DNA of 13,982 bases from Omnitrophica bacterium GWA2_41_15 (GTDB lineage Bacteria; Omnitrophota; Gorgyraeia; Gorgyraeales; Gorgyraeaceae): contig CAKKRB010000082.1 in assembly GCA_919902485.1 (NCBI GenBank), positions 1 to 13,982 on the forward strand, written 5' to 3'. The notes under the pieces were generated by a model, which saw nothing but the letters and a program-made list of their open reading frames with translations, did not search any database and had not been told where the DNA came from. The stretch's first letter is position 1. Each line of letters opens with the position of its first letter. Of the stretch, positions 1 to 6,999 are shown in pieces. Both the position numbers and the translations under genes were made by a program.

Positions 1-753
1 GGAAATAATACCGATGTCTTAAGGGGTTCCCAGGAAATACTCGGGACCAGGTTTCCAATAATAGGCGGGGGCGCGGCATATCAATACATAAATAATGAAA
101 TATTTACGGATTCAGCAGTAGGAGTCCTGGTATCAGGAGATATCAGGCTGGGTATAGGAAAATCCATTGGCTGGCAGCCCATAGGAAAGCCTCATAAAGT
201 TACAAAAGCAAAATTAAATATTATAAAAGAAATAGACAAAAAAATAGCTGTTGAGCTGTATGAAGAATATTTTGAAAAATCTTTTGAAGAGATTAAAAAC
301 GAAGGCATCGCTAAATTAGGGATAAATTACCCTATCGGTATACGTCTGGCAAATAAAGACAGGGAATATTTTACCAGAGTGCCCTTAGGAATAGAAGAAA
401 GCGGAAGCCTTATGCTAAACGCGGATATACGGGAAGGGGAAGATATAAGTTTAATGATAGGCGATAAAGACTTGGTTTTAGAATCTGCCAGGAAAGCCTC
501 TCTGGAAGCGCTAAATGATATAAAAAACGCAAAAATAAAATTTGCGCTTGTTTTCAGCGACATAGCCAGGCTTTTGCTTTTGAGGAAAGACGCTGATAAA
601 GAGATAGATATGGTAAAAGAGGTTATAGGCAGGAATATACCCATTTTAGGGTGCTATACATCCGGCGAATATGCGCCTTTTGATACAGCTGAATTAAAAG
701 GCCAGTGTCACTTTAATAACCATAGTATCTCAGTGGTATTGTTTTCGGAGTAA
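1..753 (+). CDS. FIST-domain sensor protein, 5' end missing
   Basis: The frame is open from base 1 to the stop at 751-753, leaving about 250 residues, so the N-terminus lies outside the window. The visible part covers the end of a FIST_N domain (a glycine-rich IIGGGAAYQY segment followed by VGVLVSGDIRLG) and a full FIST_C domain (KLGINYPIGIRL, then FALVFSDIARLLLL, then PILGCYTSGEYAPF near the end). FIST proteins are cytoplasmic modules thought to sense small ligands, possibly amino acids, and they usually sit beside signal-transduction genes. That fits here: the stop codon is only 2 bases before the start of a histidine kinase, and GGAG at 747-750, inside the end of this gene, serves as the ribosome binding site for that kinase. 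Family assignment rests on motif recall; the ligand is unknown. Confidence 0.85.
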   Translation, partial: GNNTDVLRGSQEILGTRFPIIGGGAAYQYINNEIFTDSAVGVLVSGDIRLGIGKSIGWQPIGKPHKVTKAKLNIIKEIDKKIAVELYEEYFEKSFEEIKNEGIAKLGINYPIGIRLANKDREYFTRVPLGIEESGSLMLNADIREGEDISLMIGDKDLVLESARKASLEALNDIKNAKIKFALVFSDIARLLLLRKDADKEIDMVKEVIGRNIPILGCYTSGEYAPFDTAELKGQCHFNNHSISVVLFSE

Positions 754-755
754 TT

Positions 756-2225
756 ATGGATACATACATAATAGTTTCTTCTTTGATAATCGGCATTCTT
801 TTTATTTTATACCATTTTGAAACAAAAAAACGCCTAGATTCAGAAAAATCCGCTAAAAGGCTGCAGGATATCATAAACCAGCTTGACAGCCAGGCAAAGA
901 TAATCATAAAAACAGACCTGGCGCTTAATAAGGCGCAGGAAGAACTGGATAGAAAAATCACAGGGCTGTACACGCTTCACGAACTTGGTAAAAAAGTAAG
1001 TTCCACCTTTAATACAGAAAATCTTTTTAGTATGATAAACCAGCCTCTTGTGCTGAAATTAGGTTTTTCAAAAATGCTGATAATGCTGAAAGATGAGCTT
1101 TCCGGAATCCTTAAAACAAAAAGCGCAACAGGCTACGCTGATGATCAGATAAAAACAATAGAGATAGAGCTCAATAAAAGGAGCTTTGCAGGTTCCTTGC
1201 TTAAAAAAGAAAAACCAGTACTTGTAAACAGGGATAACGACAGCATGGGGCAGGAATATAATCTTCTTGATATATTAAATATAGAGTCTTTTATAACAGC
1301 GCCTATTGTTGCGAGGGATGAATCTGTAGGTTTTATACTGATGGGAAATACTTCTTTATACGGAAAAGTTACTGAAGGCGATACCGAAGTTTTATCTATA
1401 CTTGCTAGCCAGATAGGCACAGCTATTGAAAATACAAAACTTTATACGGAACTTTTCAGTTCGCATAAAGAACTGGAAAGACGCGTCGCAGAACGCACTC
1501 AGGAACTTGAGAAACTAAACAATGAACTTAAAAACCTTAACAAAATGAAATCTGATTTCATCTCAGCAGTATCTCATGAGCTCAGGACGCCTTTAACATC
1601 CATAAAAGGCTACGCATCGATACTTATGACAGGTAAACTCGGGGATGTCTTGCCTGCACAGAAAGAACGCCTTGAAAAAATAGACAAACATTCCAACAGC
1701 CTGGTCCACCTGATAAATAACCTCCTGGATATCGCCAGGATAGAATCTGGCAAAATCCAGATGGAAATGAAAGACATCTCCATAAAAGAGATGATGGATT
1801 CTGTTGTTGATATTATTGCGCCTCAGGTCAAAGAAAAAAACATCTCCCTGAAAATAAACTCTAAGATAAGATTCGATAAGATAAAAGCTGACCAGGGCCA
1901 GATGGAAAGAGTGTTTCTTAATCTTTTAAGCAACGCCGTAAAATTCACGCCCGAAAAGGGCAATGTAACCATCAGTATAGATGAAAAAGAGGATGACACC
2001 CAGTTCAGCATAGAAGATACTGGGATAGGGATTCCTCTTCAGGACATACCAAAGGTATTTCAGGAATTTTTCAGGGCAGACAACGCGCTGGATCAAAAAA
2101 TAAAGGGTTCAGGGCTTGGCCTTTCCCTTGTCAAAAAAATTGTAGAGGCCCACAGGGGTAAAATCTGGTTTAACAGCGAACTGGGCAAAGGCACGCGATT
2201 CAGCTTTACCATACCGAAATACTAA
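756..2225 (+). CDS. Membrane-anchored GAF sensor histidine kinase
   Basis: This 489-residue protein autophosphorylates on histidine and should pass the phosphate to a response regulator, most likely the next gene. An N-terminal hydrophobic helix (about residues 5-20) is followed by a coiled coil (25-68) and a GAF-like domain (about 80-230). A second coiled coil (235-265) leads to the HisKA H-box SAVSHELRTPLTSIKGY with His274. The ATPase domain has an N-box with Asn393 (LLSNAVKFTPEKG), a G1 box DTGIGIP at 421-427 and a G2 box GSGLGLSLV at 451-459, so it looks catalytically intact. The start ATG has GGAG 5 bases upstream within the end of the FIST gene, giving translational coupling. There is only one membrane helix and no periplasmic domain, so sensing is probably cytoplasmic, through GAF or the FIST partner. 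Confidence 0.95.
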   Translation: MDTYIIVSSLIIGILFILYHFETKKRLDSEKSAKRLQDIINQLDSQAKIIIKTDLALNKAQEELDRKITGLYTLHELGKKVSSTFNTENLFSMINQPLVLKLGFSKMLIMLKDELSGILKTKSATGYADDQIKTIEIELNKRSFAGSLLKKEKPVLVNRDNDSMGQEYNLLDILNIESFITAPIVARDESVGFILMGNTSLYGKVTEGDTEVLSILASQIGTAIENTKLYTELFSSHKELERRVAERTQELEKLNNELKNLNKMKSDFISAVSHELRTPLTSIKGYASILMTGKLGDVLPAQKERLEKIDKHSNSLVHLINNLLDIARIESGKIQMEMKDISIKEMMDSVVDIIAPQVKEKNISLKINSKIRFDKIKADQGQMERVFLNLLSNAVKFTPEKGNVTISIDEKEDDTQFSIEDTGIGIPLQDIPKVFQEFFRADNALDQKIKGSGLGLSLVKKIVEAHRGKIWFNSELGKGTRFSFTIPKY

Positions 2226-2252
2226 TTGTCGAGAACAAAGGAGCAAAGATAA

Positions 2253-3191
2253 ATGCTGAAAGAAAAAATACTGATAGTTGACGATGACCCGGATATACTT
2301 GATGTACTGAAGATAACCCTTGAAGCAGAGGGTTATCAGATAATAGAAGCGCACGACGGCCAGGAAGCCGTAGAGATGATAAAAAAATCCACGCCTGACC
2401 TATTGATAACAGATTTTAAAATGCCCAGGATGTGCGGCGACGAGGTATGCAGAATATTGAAACAGGATATATTGATTCAGCATATGCCTATCATAATGGT
2501 AACAGGCAAAGGCGAGATAACTGACAAGATACACGGTATCAATGCAGGCGCTGACGATTATATGGTAAAGCCTTTTGAGCCGCAGGAGCTTGTTGCCAGG
2601 GTAAAAATGGTGCTGCGGAGAACCGCGAGAGACCTGGATGCAAACCCGCTCACGCGCCTGCCTGGAAATGTATCCATAATAAACGAGATACGCAACCGCA
2701 TAGATAAAAACGAACTTTTCGCGGTTTGCTACGCTGACCTGGATAAATTCAAGGTCTTTAACGATAAATACGGATTTGAAAAAGGCGATGAGGTAATAAA
2801 AAATACTGCCAGGATCCTGATAAGCTCTGTGCAGGAAAAAAGCACGCCCCAGGATTTCATAGGCCACATAGGCGGAGATGACTTTGTAGTTATAACCACA
2901 CCTGACAAGGTTGATGACCTGTGCAAAAAAATCATATCTGATTTCAATGCCATGGTTCCTGGTTTATACAATAAAGAAGACCTTGAAAAAGGCTATATAA
3001 TAGGCAGGGACAGGCAGAAAAAAATAAGAAAAATACCTCTGCTTTCTATATCCATAGGCGTGGTAACAAACGAAAAAAATAAAATAAGCCACGTAGGTGA
3101 GGTTGGAGAACTTGGAGCTGAACTAAAAGAATACGCCAAAAGCCTTCCTGGGAGCAATTACGTAAAAGAAAGAAGAAAAGAAACCGCGTAG
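2253..3191 (+). CDS. Response regulator, REC plus degenerate GGDEF domain
   Basis: This 312-residue protein has an N-terminal receiver domain with the acidic pocket Asp10-Asp12, the phosphoacceptor Asp54 (ITDFKMP), Thr84 and Lys106 (VKPFEP), all as expected for an active receiver. From about residue 130 comes a GGDEF-like domain: NPLTRLPGN, then ADLDKFKVFNDKYGF with metal-ligand candidate Asp162, then the signature as GGDDF (207-211) in place of GGDEF, and finally SISIGVV. About 50 residues separate the signature from SISIGVV, including YNKEDLEKGYIIGRDRQ, a variant seen in a divergent GGDEF subfamily. Whether it makes cyclic di-GMP is uncertain; the Glu to Asp change is conservative but unusual. 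AGGAG at 2239-2243 precedes the ATG by 9 bases. It lies 27 bases after the kinase and is its likely partner. Confidence 0.93.
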   Translation: MLKEKILIVDDDPDILDVLKITLEAEGYQIIEAHDGQEAVEMIKKSTPDLLITDFKMPRMCGDEVCRILKQDILIQHMPIIMVTGKGEITDKIHGINAGADDYMVKPFEPQELVARVKMVLRRTARDLDANPLTRLPGNVSIINEIRNRIDKNELFAVCYADLDKFKVFNDKYGFEKGDEVIKNTARILISSVQEKSTPQDFIGHIGGDDFVVITTPDKVDDLCKKIISDFNAMVPGLYNKEDLEKGYIIGRDRQKKIRKIPLLSISIGVVTNEKNKISHVGEVGELGAELKEYAKSLPGSNYVKERRKETA

Positions 3192-3216
3192 GTTGCCTAC
3201 GGCAACCTACGCGGTT
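3182..3216. terminator. 16-bp perfect hairpin between convergent genes
   Basis: Bases 3182-3197 and 3201-3216 are exact reverse complements with a 3-base loop (tac), a very stable stem. It begins inside the last codons of the response regulator, whose stop codon is part of the stem, and lies 24 bases from the 3' end of the converging gene on the minus strand. No T-run follows on the plus strand; on the minus strand the stem is followed by a T-rich stretch. It may therefore work best for the leftward transcript or act bidirectionally. A mobile palindromic repeat is the alternative. Confidence 0.6.
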
Positions 3217-3239
3217 GATGTGGTTCGCAAAAAATACTC

Positions 3240-4186
3240 TCACTTAAGTGTTTTTAAAGCCTCTAATGCATCTTTATTATTAGGATTTAAGTTCAAGGCT
3301 TTTTCAAAAGAATCAACAGCTTCTTTATGCATCATTTTATTTTGGTATGCCTTCCCTAAATTTGCATAAAAAGTTCCAACGCTGGGATCAATTTCTATGG
3401 CCTTTTTGTAACTTTTTATAGCGTCATCATATTTACCTGTTTCCAGATAAATATTTCCAATATTATTGTATATTAATGGATAATTTGGGTCTAATTTTAA
3501 TGCCTTTTCATATTCCTCCATTGCCTTTTTAAGATTACCTTTCTTTTTATAGTCTATACCTGTATTCATTATGAATTTGGCATTATCTGGGGAATATTTA
3601 AGCGACTCCTCGCTCAATCTTATTGAATCAGACCATGCATTATTTCTTTCGATAGTTAAAAAACTGTAAAATAGCAACATGGAGCACGCTATAAAAATAA
3701 CTGCAAAAGACCATGCCTTCGACCTTTTCATTAGTTCAGAAAGATATATGGCTATTAATGCAAAGAATCCTATTGATGGAATATAAAGCCATCCTTCTCC
3801 CATAAAATAAGCCAGCGGGTATATGTTAGAATAAGGGAGCAGGGTTATAAAAAACCATCCTATAGCAAAGAATTTTAATTTTGATGTTCGTGAAAGAAAA
3901 TAAGTAAAACCGGCTATTATACATAAGCCAACAAAGATTGTAAGGGCCGGTAAAAATTACTGTAGAGGCCGCTCCCATAGCCTATATGGGTAATAAAAAT
4001 ATCTTTTATGTGAGAGAAGCTTTTGATTACCGGATTATTCAGGATTAGATTATTATCATCCCAGAAGAATATGCCCTTAATGAATGAATTATGGTAAACG
4101 ATAAATCCTATAACAAATATTATTATTACTGCGGCATAATGAGGAATAAATTTGCTGGACGCAGGAGATTCTTGAATTTTTTTCAT
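3240..4186 (-). pseudogene. Broken TMTC-like membrane protein with C-terminal TPRs
   Basis: Two fragments of one gene lie in different frames. The 5' fragment (4186-3917) has a membrane helix, the motif FFWDDNNLILNNPVIKS and NFYRPLQSLL, typical of the start of multi-pass TMTC/GT-C-like proteins that carry C-terminal TPRs; it then hits a stop at 3917-3919. The 3' fragment is open from 3956 down to 3240 and holds three membrane segments, the hallmark MGEGWLYIPSIGFF, and three TPR units ending in DPN, DPS or NPN. Family members are usually about 500-700 residues; here several hundred residues between the N-terminal loop and the last helices are missing, and the junction (3917-3956) also shifts frame. 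The tail could still be made as a 187-residue TPR protein from the ATG at 3803. There is no clear ribosome binding site upstream of 4186. Confidence 0.82.
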
Positions 4187-4222
4187 GTATTATAGGTAAA
4201 AATATTTAAAGTAGAAAAAAAT

Positions 4223-4309
4223 TGGTGCGCGGGACAGGACTTGAACCTGCAAAGGATTGCTCCCAACAGCCCCTCAAACTGTCGTGTCTGCCAATTCCAC
4301 CACCCGCGC
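4223..4309 (-). tRNA. tRNA-Leu (anticodon GAG)
   Basis: Read on the minus strand it folds as a class II tRNA: acceptor stem GCGCGGG/CCCGCGC, D arm GTGGAATTGGCAGACAC, anticodon stem ACAGT/GCTGT, loop TTGAGGG with anticodon GAG at 4273-4275, a long variable arm, T arm with loop TTCAAGT, discriminator A and an encoded CCA (4223-4225). The long variable arm, the D-arm sequence and the anticodon all agree on leucine, reading CUC and CUU. A run of seven Ts follows the CCA end on the minus strand. The acceptor region shows no integration duplication. Confidence 0.96.
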
Positions 4310-4323
4310 TAAAATCTAGGGTT

Positions 4324-4352
4324 ATTATATAAAACATAACGTCAAATATCAA
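4324..4352 (-). promoter_or_regulatory. Sigma70-type promoter of tRNA-Leu
   Basis: On the minus strand TTGATA (4352-4347) and a perfect TATAAT (4329-4324) are separated by exactly 17 bases, and the mature tRNA begins 14 bases after the -10 element. This is a near-consensus promoter with a short leader, as expected for a stable RNA. Confidence 0.85.
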
Positions 4353-4525
4353 GAAAATTGGCAAATCAGAGATAAAGTTATAGCAAGAATTTGTCCAATT
4401 TGTCCGCATCGGAAAGATGAACATAGGGCTATTTACATATTCTTGTCCGTAAAAAATGGGCTATATTTTTTGTACTGGTCGAATCGGATCATCAGGCTAG
4501 ACCTTTTATTGCAAACATATTTAAA

Positions 4526-6133
4526 TTATTTTCTCTGATTAGATTTGCCCCCTACAGGAATGAACCCAGCTGGTATGCGATGCTTATCTTCTTTGGACTT
4601 ATTAATTTTATACAGAAATAGTGGCAATTTGGGGAAAAACATGCCGAAATGTTGGTAATTATTTATTTTTATCTCATAGTAAACCATTTTGATAGAGTAT
4701 AAACATCTGAATATAATAAAAAACAAATTTTTTATATATGGAATTTTTGAAATTATTAAAAAAAAGGAAAAAACAAAACCAAGAGGCTTACATAGCGCCA
4801 ATAGATAAACCATTAATCCCATCCGCTTATCAGATATTAATTGACATGTGTGCGCTATAGTATTGAAATGAAACTGTGGGTGATTTTGTGCAAACTCGGA
4901 TAGCTCAGTTCCTGGCAAGACTCTCAGACTATAGACGTTGAGCAGATAAGGCCTTTTTAGCTTAAATAATAGTTTAAGTGTCTGCAATTTATCTTCATCC
5001 GTTTCAATCGGATTATCTATTATTATATCGTAGTACGGCGGAATAATTTTTGATTTAAAAGAGGATAGAATTGTTGCCGCATCTAAAATTTTATGTATAT
5101 TGTTATCGCGCCCATAAAAAGAAAGTGTTCTTTTACTGCCTGACTGTATGCCCATCCTTACCTTCGCGAGCCCGGCCTCGACTAAGATTTCCAGCTTGTC
5201 TTTATTTATCGTTAATGGATGTAGGCCGTATATGGAAAGAGGGCGGTCTATTTTGTCTTTATACAAATAGCCAAAGTGTCTTATTGATTCTAAATCGAGC
5301 ATCAAAAAATTGTCGTCTATAAGTTCTATGTTTTTTACATAATCATGGCATTTTAGCACCTCTAATAGCTCATTGATTAAATACTCGACCGTAGGATGTC
5401 TCAATTTCGCATTACCATTATGATTCGCAATGAATTTACGATTTGAGCAATAAGAACAACGGAATGGACATCCTAAAACCCATATGGAGCTGTATTTTGA
5501 GCCTTGCTGAGAAATATAAATGTCTTTTGACATTAGCTCTAAAGCCTTATCAGTAACATGATATATATCAAAACCATAATCCTGAAAAGGCATTAGAGAT
5601 AATTCTGCGTTATCCATTAAAGATAAAAGTGGATTTTTTTTAATAGTACGTTTTTCCCTAACCCAAAATCCTGGGCAATCGCTAATATCCTCTTTTGCTT
5701 CTATTTTTTCCAGCAATAATAAAAAAGATTTCTCTCCTTCACCTATACAAACCGCGTCTGCATATTGTATTGCGTCTTCCGGAAATACCGTAGAATGAGC
5801 CCCTCCCCAAATGATAAATGGCTTGCTATTTAACGACCTGACCAGAAAAATCGTTCTCTTAATATACATTGCAAATTTGCTCAATCCAGAAAAACAAATC
5901 ACATCTGCATCCGCAATTTCTTTGATAAATTTTGGATTTATGAAAACATTGCTTTCGGTTTGAATACTCCATTGTTTTCTTTCAAAAAAAATGTTTCTTG
6001 CAAACGCAGAAATACCGCCAACATTATATATATAAGTGTCCGTTGATGGGTATTTAGACTTTACTAGCGCACTAATCCTGCGGAAGCCAATACCCAAAAC
6101 GCCATCTTCAAATAAAATTAATTTTATTTTCAT
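4526..6133 (-). CDS. B12-binding-type radical SAM protein
   Basis: This 535-residue protein has an N-terminal cobalamin-binding-like Rossmann region (about 1-140) ending in IIWGGAHSTVFPEDAIQYAD and GEGE, then a radical SAM core with the cluster motif CPFRCSYC (Cys222, Cys226, Cys229). Further core elements are NIELIDDNF, VRMGIQSGSKRTL and LRVLPGTEL. Such enzymes use a [4Fe-4S] cluster and S-adenosylmethionine, often with cobalamin, for methylation or rearrangement; the substrate cannot be told from sequence. The C-terminal part (about 438-486) is strongly hydrophobic, suggesting membrane association and a lipid or envelope substrate (inference). The N-terminal domain lacks the classical DxHxxG cobalamin motif. 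AGGAG at 6143-6147 stands 9 bases before the ATG and fixes the start. It appears to be a single-gene unit. Confidence 0.9.
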   Translation of the reverse strand: MKIKLILFEDGVLGIGFRRISALVKSKYPSTDTYIYNVGGISAFARNIFFERKQWSIQTESNVFINPKFIKEIADADVICFSGLSKFAMYIKRTIFLVRSLNSKPFIIWGGAHSTVFPEDAIQYADAVCIGEGEKSFLLLLEKIEAKEDISDCPGFWVREKRTIKKNPLLSLMDNAELSLMPFQDYGFDIYHVTDKALELMSKDIYISQQGSKYSSIWVLGCPFRCSYCSNRKFIANHNGNAKLRHPTVEYLINELLEVLKCHDYVKNIELIDDNFLMLDLESIRHFGYLYKDKIDRPLSIYGLHPLTINKDKLEILVEAGLAKVRMGIQSGSKRTLSFYGRDNNIHKILDAATILSSFKSKIIPPYYDIIIDNPIETDEDKLQTLKLLFKLKRPYLLNVYSLRVLPGTELSEFAQNHPQFHFNTIAHTCQLISDKRMGLMVYLLALCKPLGFVFSFFLIISKIPYIKNLFFIIFRCLYSIKMVYYEIKINNYQHFGMFFPKLPLFLYKINKSKEDKHRIPAGFIPVGGKSNQRK

Positions 6134-6442
6134 TATTACTGTCTCCTAACCCGAAACATAGGTCGTCTATTTTTCCTTGAGCTTATTTTTTAAAAGTGCC
6201 CTGCGGTGGCTAGTATTCCCCGGAGAACTTTAGTTACCCGCAATTGTAGGGCACCTTTAAAGGTGCCTGCCCGAGCTGGATTCATACAACTACATTTCTA
6301 TCGGCATCGCTACTTGGATTCGAACTTTTTCTATTATCACTTCTTATTACAATATCTATGGTTACATCAATAGCATAAAATTATAATAGTCTCTTCGGCT
6401 GTTTTTCATTGTTCAACTTCGAACTTTTATTTAATAGACTGC
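6134..6442. other. Intergenic stretch with inverted repeats
   Basis: No gene is visible on either strand. The part nearest 6134 is the leader of the radical SAM gene. It is followed by the structured repeat listed at 6192-6267. The rest (6268-6442) is AT-rich, with an 11-base direct repeat TTCGAACTTTT at 6319-6329 and 6418-6428. I find no convincing tRNA or riboswitch in it. Confidence 0.6.
6192..6267. repeat. Nested inverted repeat, possible structured RNA or MITE remnant
   Basis: GTGCCCT at 6196-6202 pairs with AGGGCAC at 6248-6254, extended by flanking A/T pairs across one mismatch. Inside it GCGG (6203-6206) can pair with CCGC (6238-6241), and further short pairings (CTA with TAG, TTC with GAA) are possible in the loop. 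The right arm is itself half of an 18-base perfect palindrome, GGCACCTTTAAAGGTGCC at 6250-6267, so two alternative hairpins share one arm. It could be a small palindromic mobile repeat or an attenuator-like leader about 60 bases upstream of the radical SAM gene. No family was recognised. Confidence 0.5.
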
Positions 6443-6697
6443 TTAATGTGCCTGGGCAATCCTATGTATAACCTCGGAGACAAAAGTCTGGTATTTAATC
6501 CCGAGCTTTTGGGCCCTTTGTTTAATAGTAGCCAGGTCGTGGCTATTTACGCGGACATTTAAAACAGCGTCTTTTTTTCTTGCAGCGATACTTTCAGCGA
6601 TAGCCGCAAAGTTACTCTTACTGACATTGATATATTCGCCTTTTAAGAGGCTGTCTTCAATGGCTTTTTCTTGTCTAGTCAGGTTAATCTTTCTCAT
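6443..6697 (-). CDS. Orphan CopG/RHH-family antitoxin (COG5304-like)
   Basis: This 84-residue basic protein starts MRKINLTRQEKAIEDSLL and ends with the RHH-type core KKDAVLNVRVNSHDL followed by AQKLGIKYQTFVSEVIHRI, a pattern I associate with predicted CopG/ribbon-helix-helix antitoxins of the COG5304 type. They bind DNA as dimers, repress their own operon and neutralise a BrnT-like partner. AGGAG with a 7-base spacer (TTAAGGAGAACTAAA) sits just before the ATG at 6697, which selects this start over the in-frame ATG at 6736. No toxin gene is present on either side. The upstream codons from 6736 read MKDIRWSQ, resembling the start of such toxins, so the toxin has probably been deleted. If toxin-free, the protein may be only a DNA-binding remnant. 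Confidence 0.78.
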   Translation of the reverse strand: MRKINLTRQEKAIEDSLLKGEYINVSKSNFAAIAESIAARKKDAVLNVRVNSHDLATIKQRAQKLGIKYQTFVSEVIHRIAQAH

Positions 6698-6999
6698 TTT
6701 AGTTCTCCTTAATTGGCTCCAGCGTATATCTTTCATTCAGCCTCTAATTTGTATATACAATTGTATGTCAAATACCTTAGGATGTCAAGAAGTTTTTATC
6801 GTAATAACGGGAATGGGAAGAGACATCCTATACCCCTCTTTAAGGGGTTAGAGTTAAAGAATTTATTAATTATAGGGGAAGTTAGGTTTAAAGTATTAAG
6901 AGATTATGTAAGGCAAAGCCTGTTTTTTTATAAGGGGCGAAAAAATAGAAAAAAGCCGGAGTTAAAGGTAGCCCCTATCCGGAATAAATACCAGCTTGA
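6698..6999. other. Intergenic/degenerate stretch upstream of recombinase remnant
   Basis: Besides the antitoxin leader and operator, this holds a small hairpin ACCCCT/AGGGGT (6832-6837 with 6843-6848) and CCGGA/TCCGG (6956-6960 with 6978-6982), both without T-runs. One frame stays open from 6713 to about 7024, but its translation resembles nothing I know and it overlaps no recombinase motif. I take the stretch as a deletion scar between the antitoxin locus and the recombinase fragment. Confidence 0.5.
6749..6771 (-). promoter_or_regulatory. Probable antitoxin operator with -35-like box
   Basis: TTGTATATACAA at 6749-6760 is a perfect 12-base palindrome, overlapping a second perfect palindrome TACAATTGTA at 6756-6765. 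On the minus strand TTGACA (6771-6766) abuts them as a -35-like element; I could not find a good -10 at the right spacing. Overlapping palindromes next to the promoter of an RHH regulator are what autorepression would need. Binding is inferred. Confidence 0.5.

Noticed and set aside
2400..2971. Long antisense open frames inside the response regulator and kinase genes
   Set aside because: They mirror well-conserved sense genes, lack ribosome binding sites and give unnatural compositions.
6192..6267. Integron attC site
   Set aside because: The core sites RYYYAAC and GTTRRRY are not in the required positions, and no integrase or cassette series is nearby.
6134..6270. Cobalamin or SAM riboswitch ahead of the radical SAM gene
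   Set aside because: I could not find the conserved cores of these riboswitches; only an unclassified nested inverted repeat is present.
6316..6325. tRNA-like T-loop (GTTCGAATCC on the minus strand), perhaps a tRNA or attachment-site remnant
   Set aside because: The flanking bases do not form a T stem and no matching acceptor, D or anticodon arm is found within tRNA distance.
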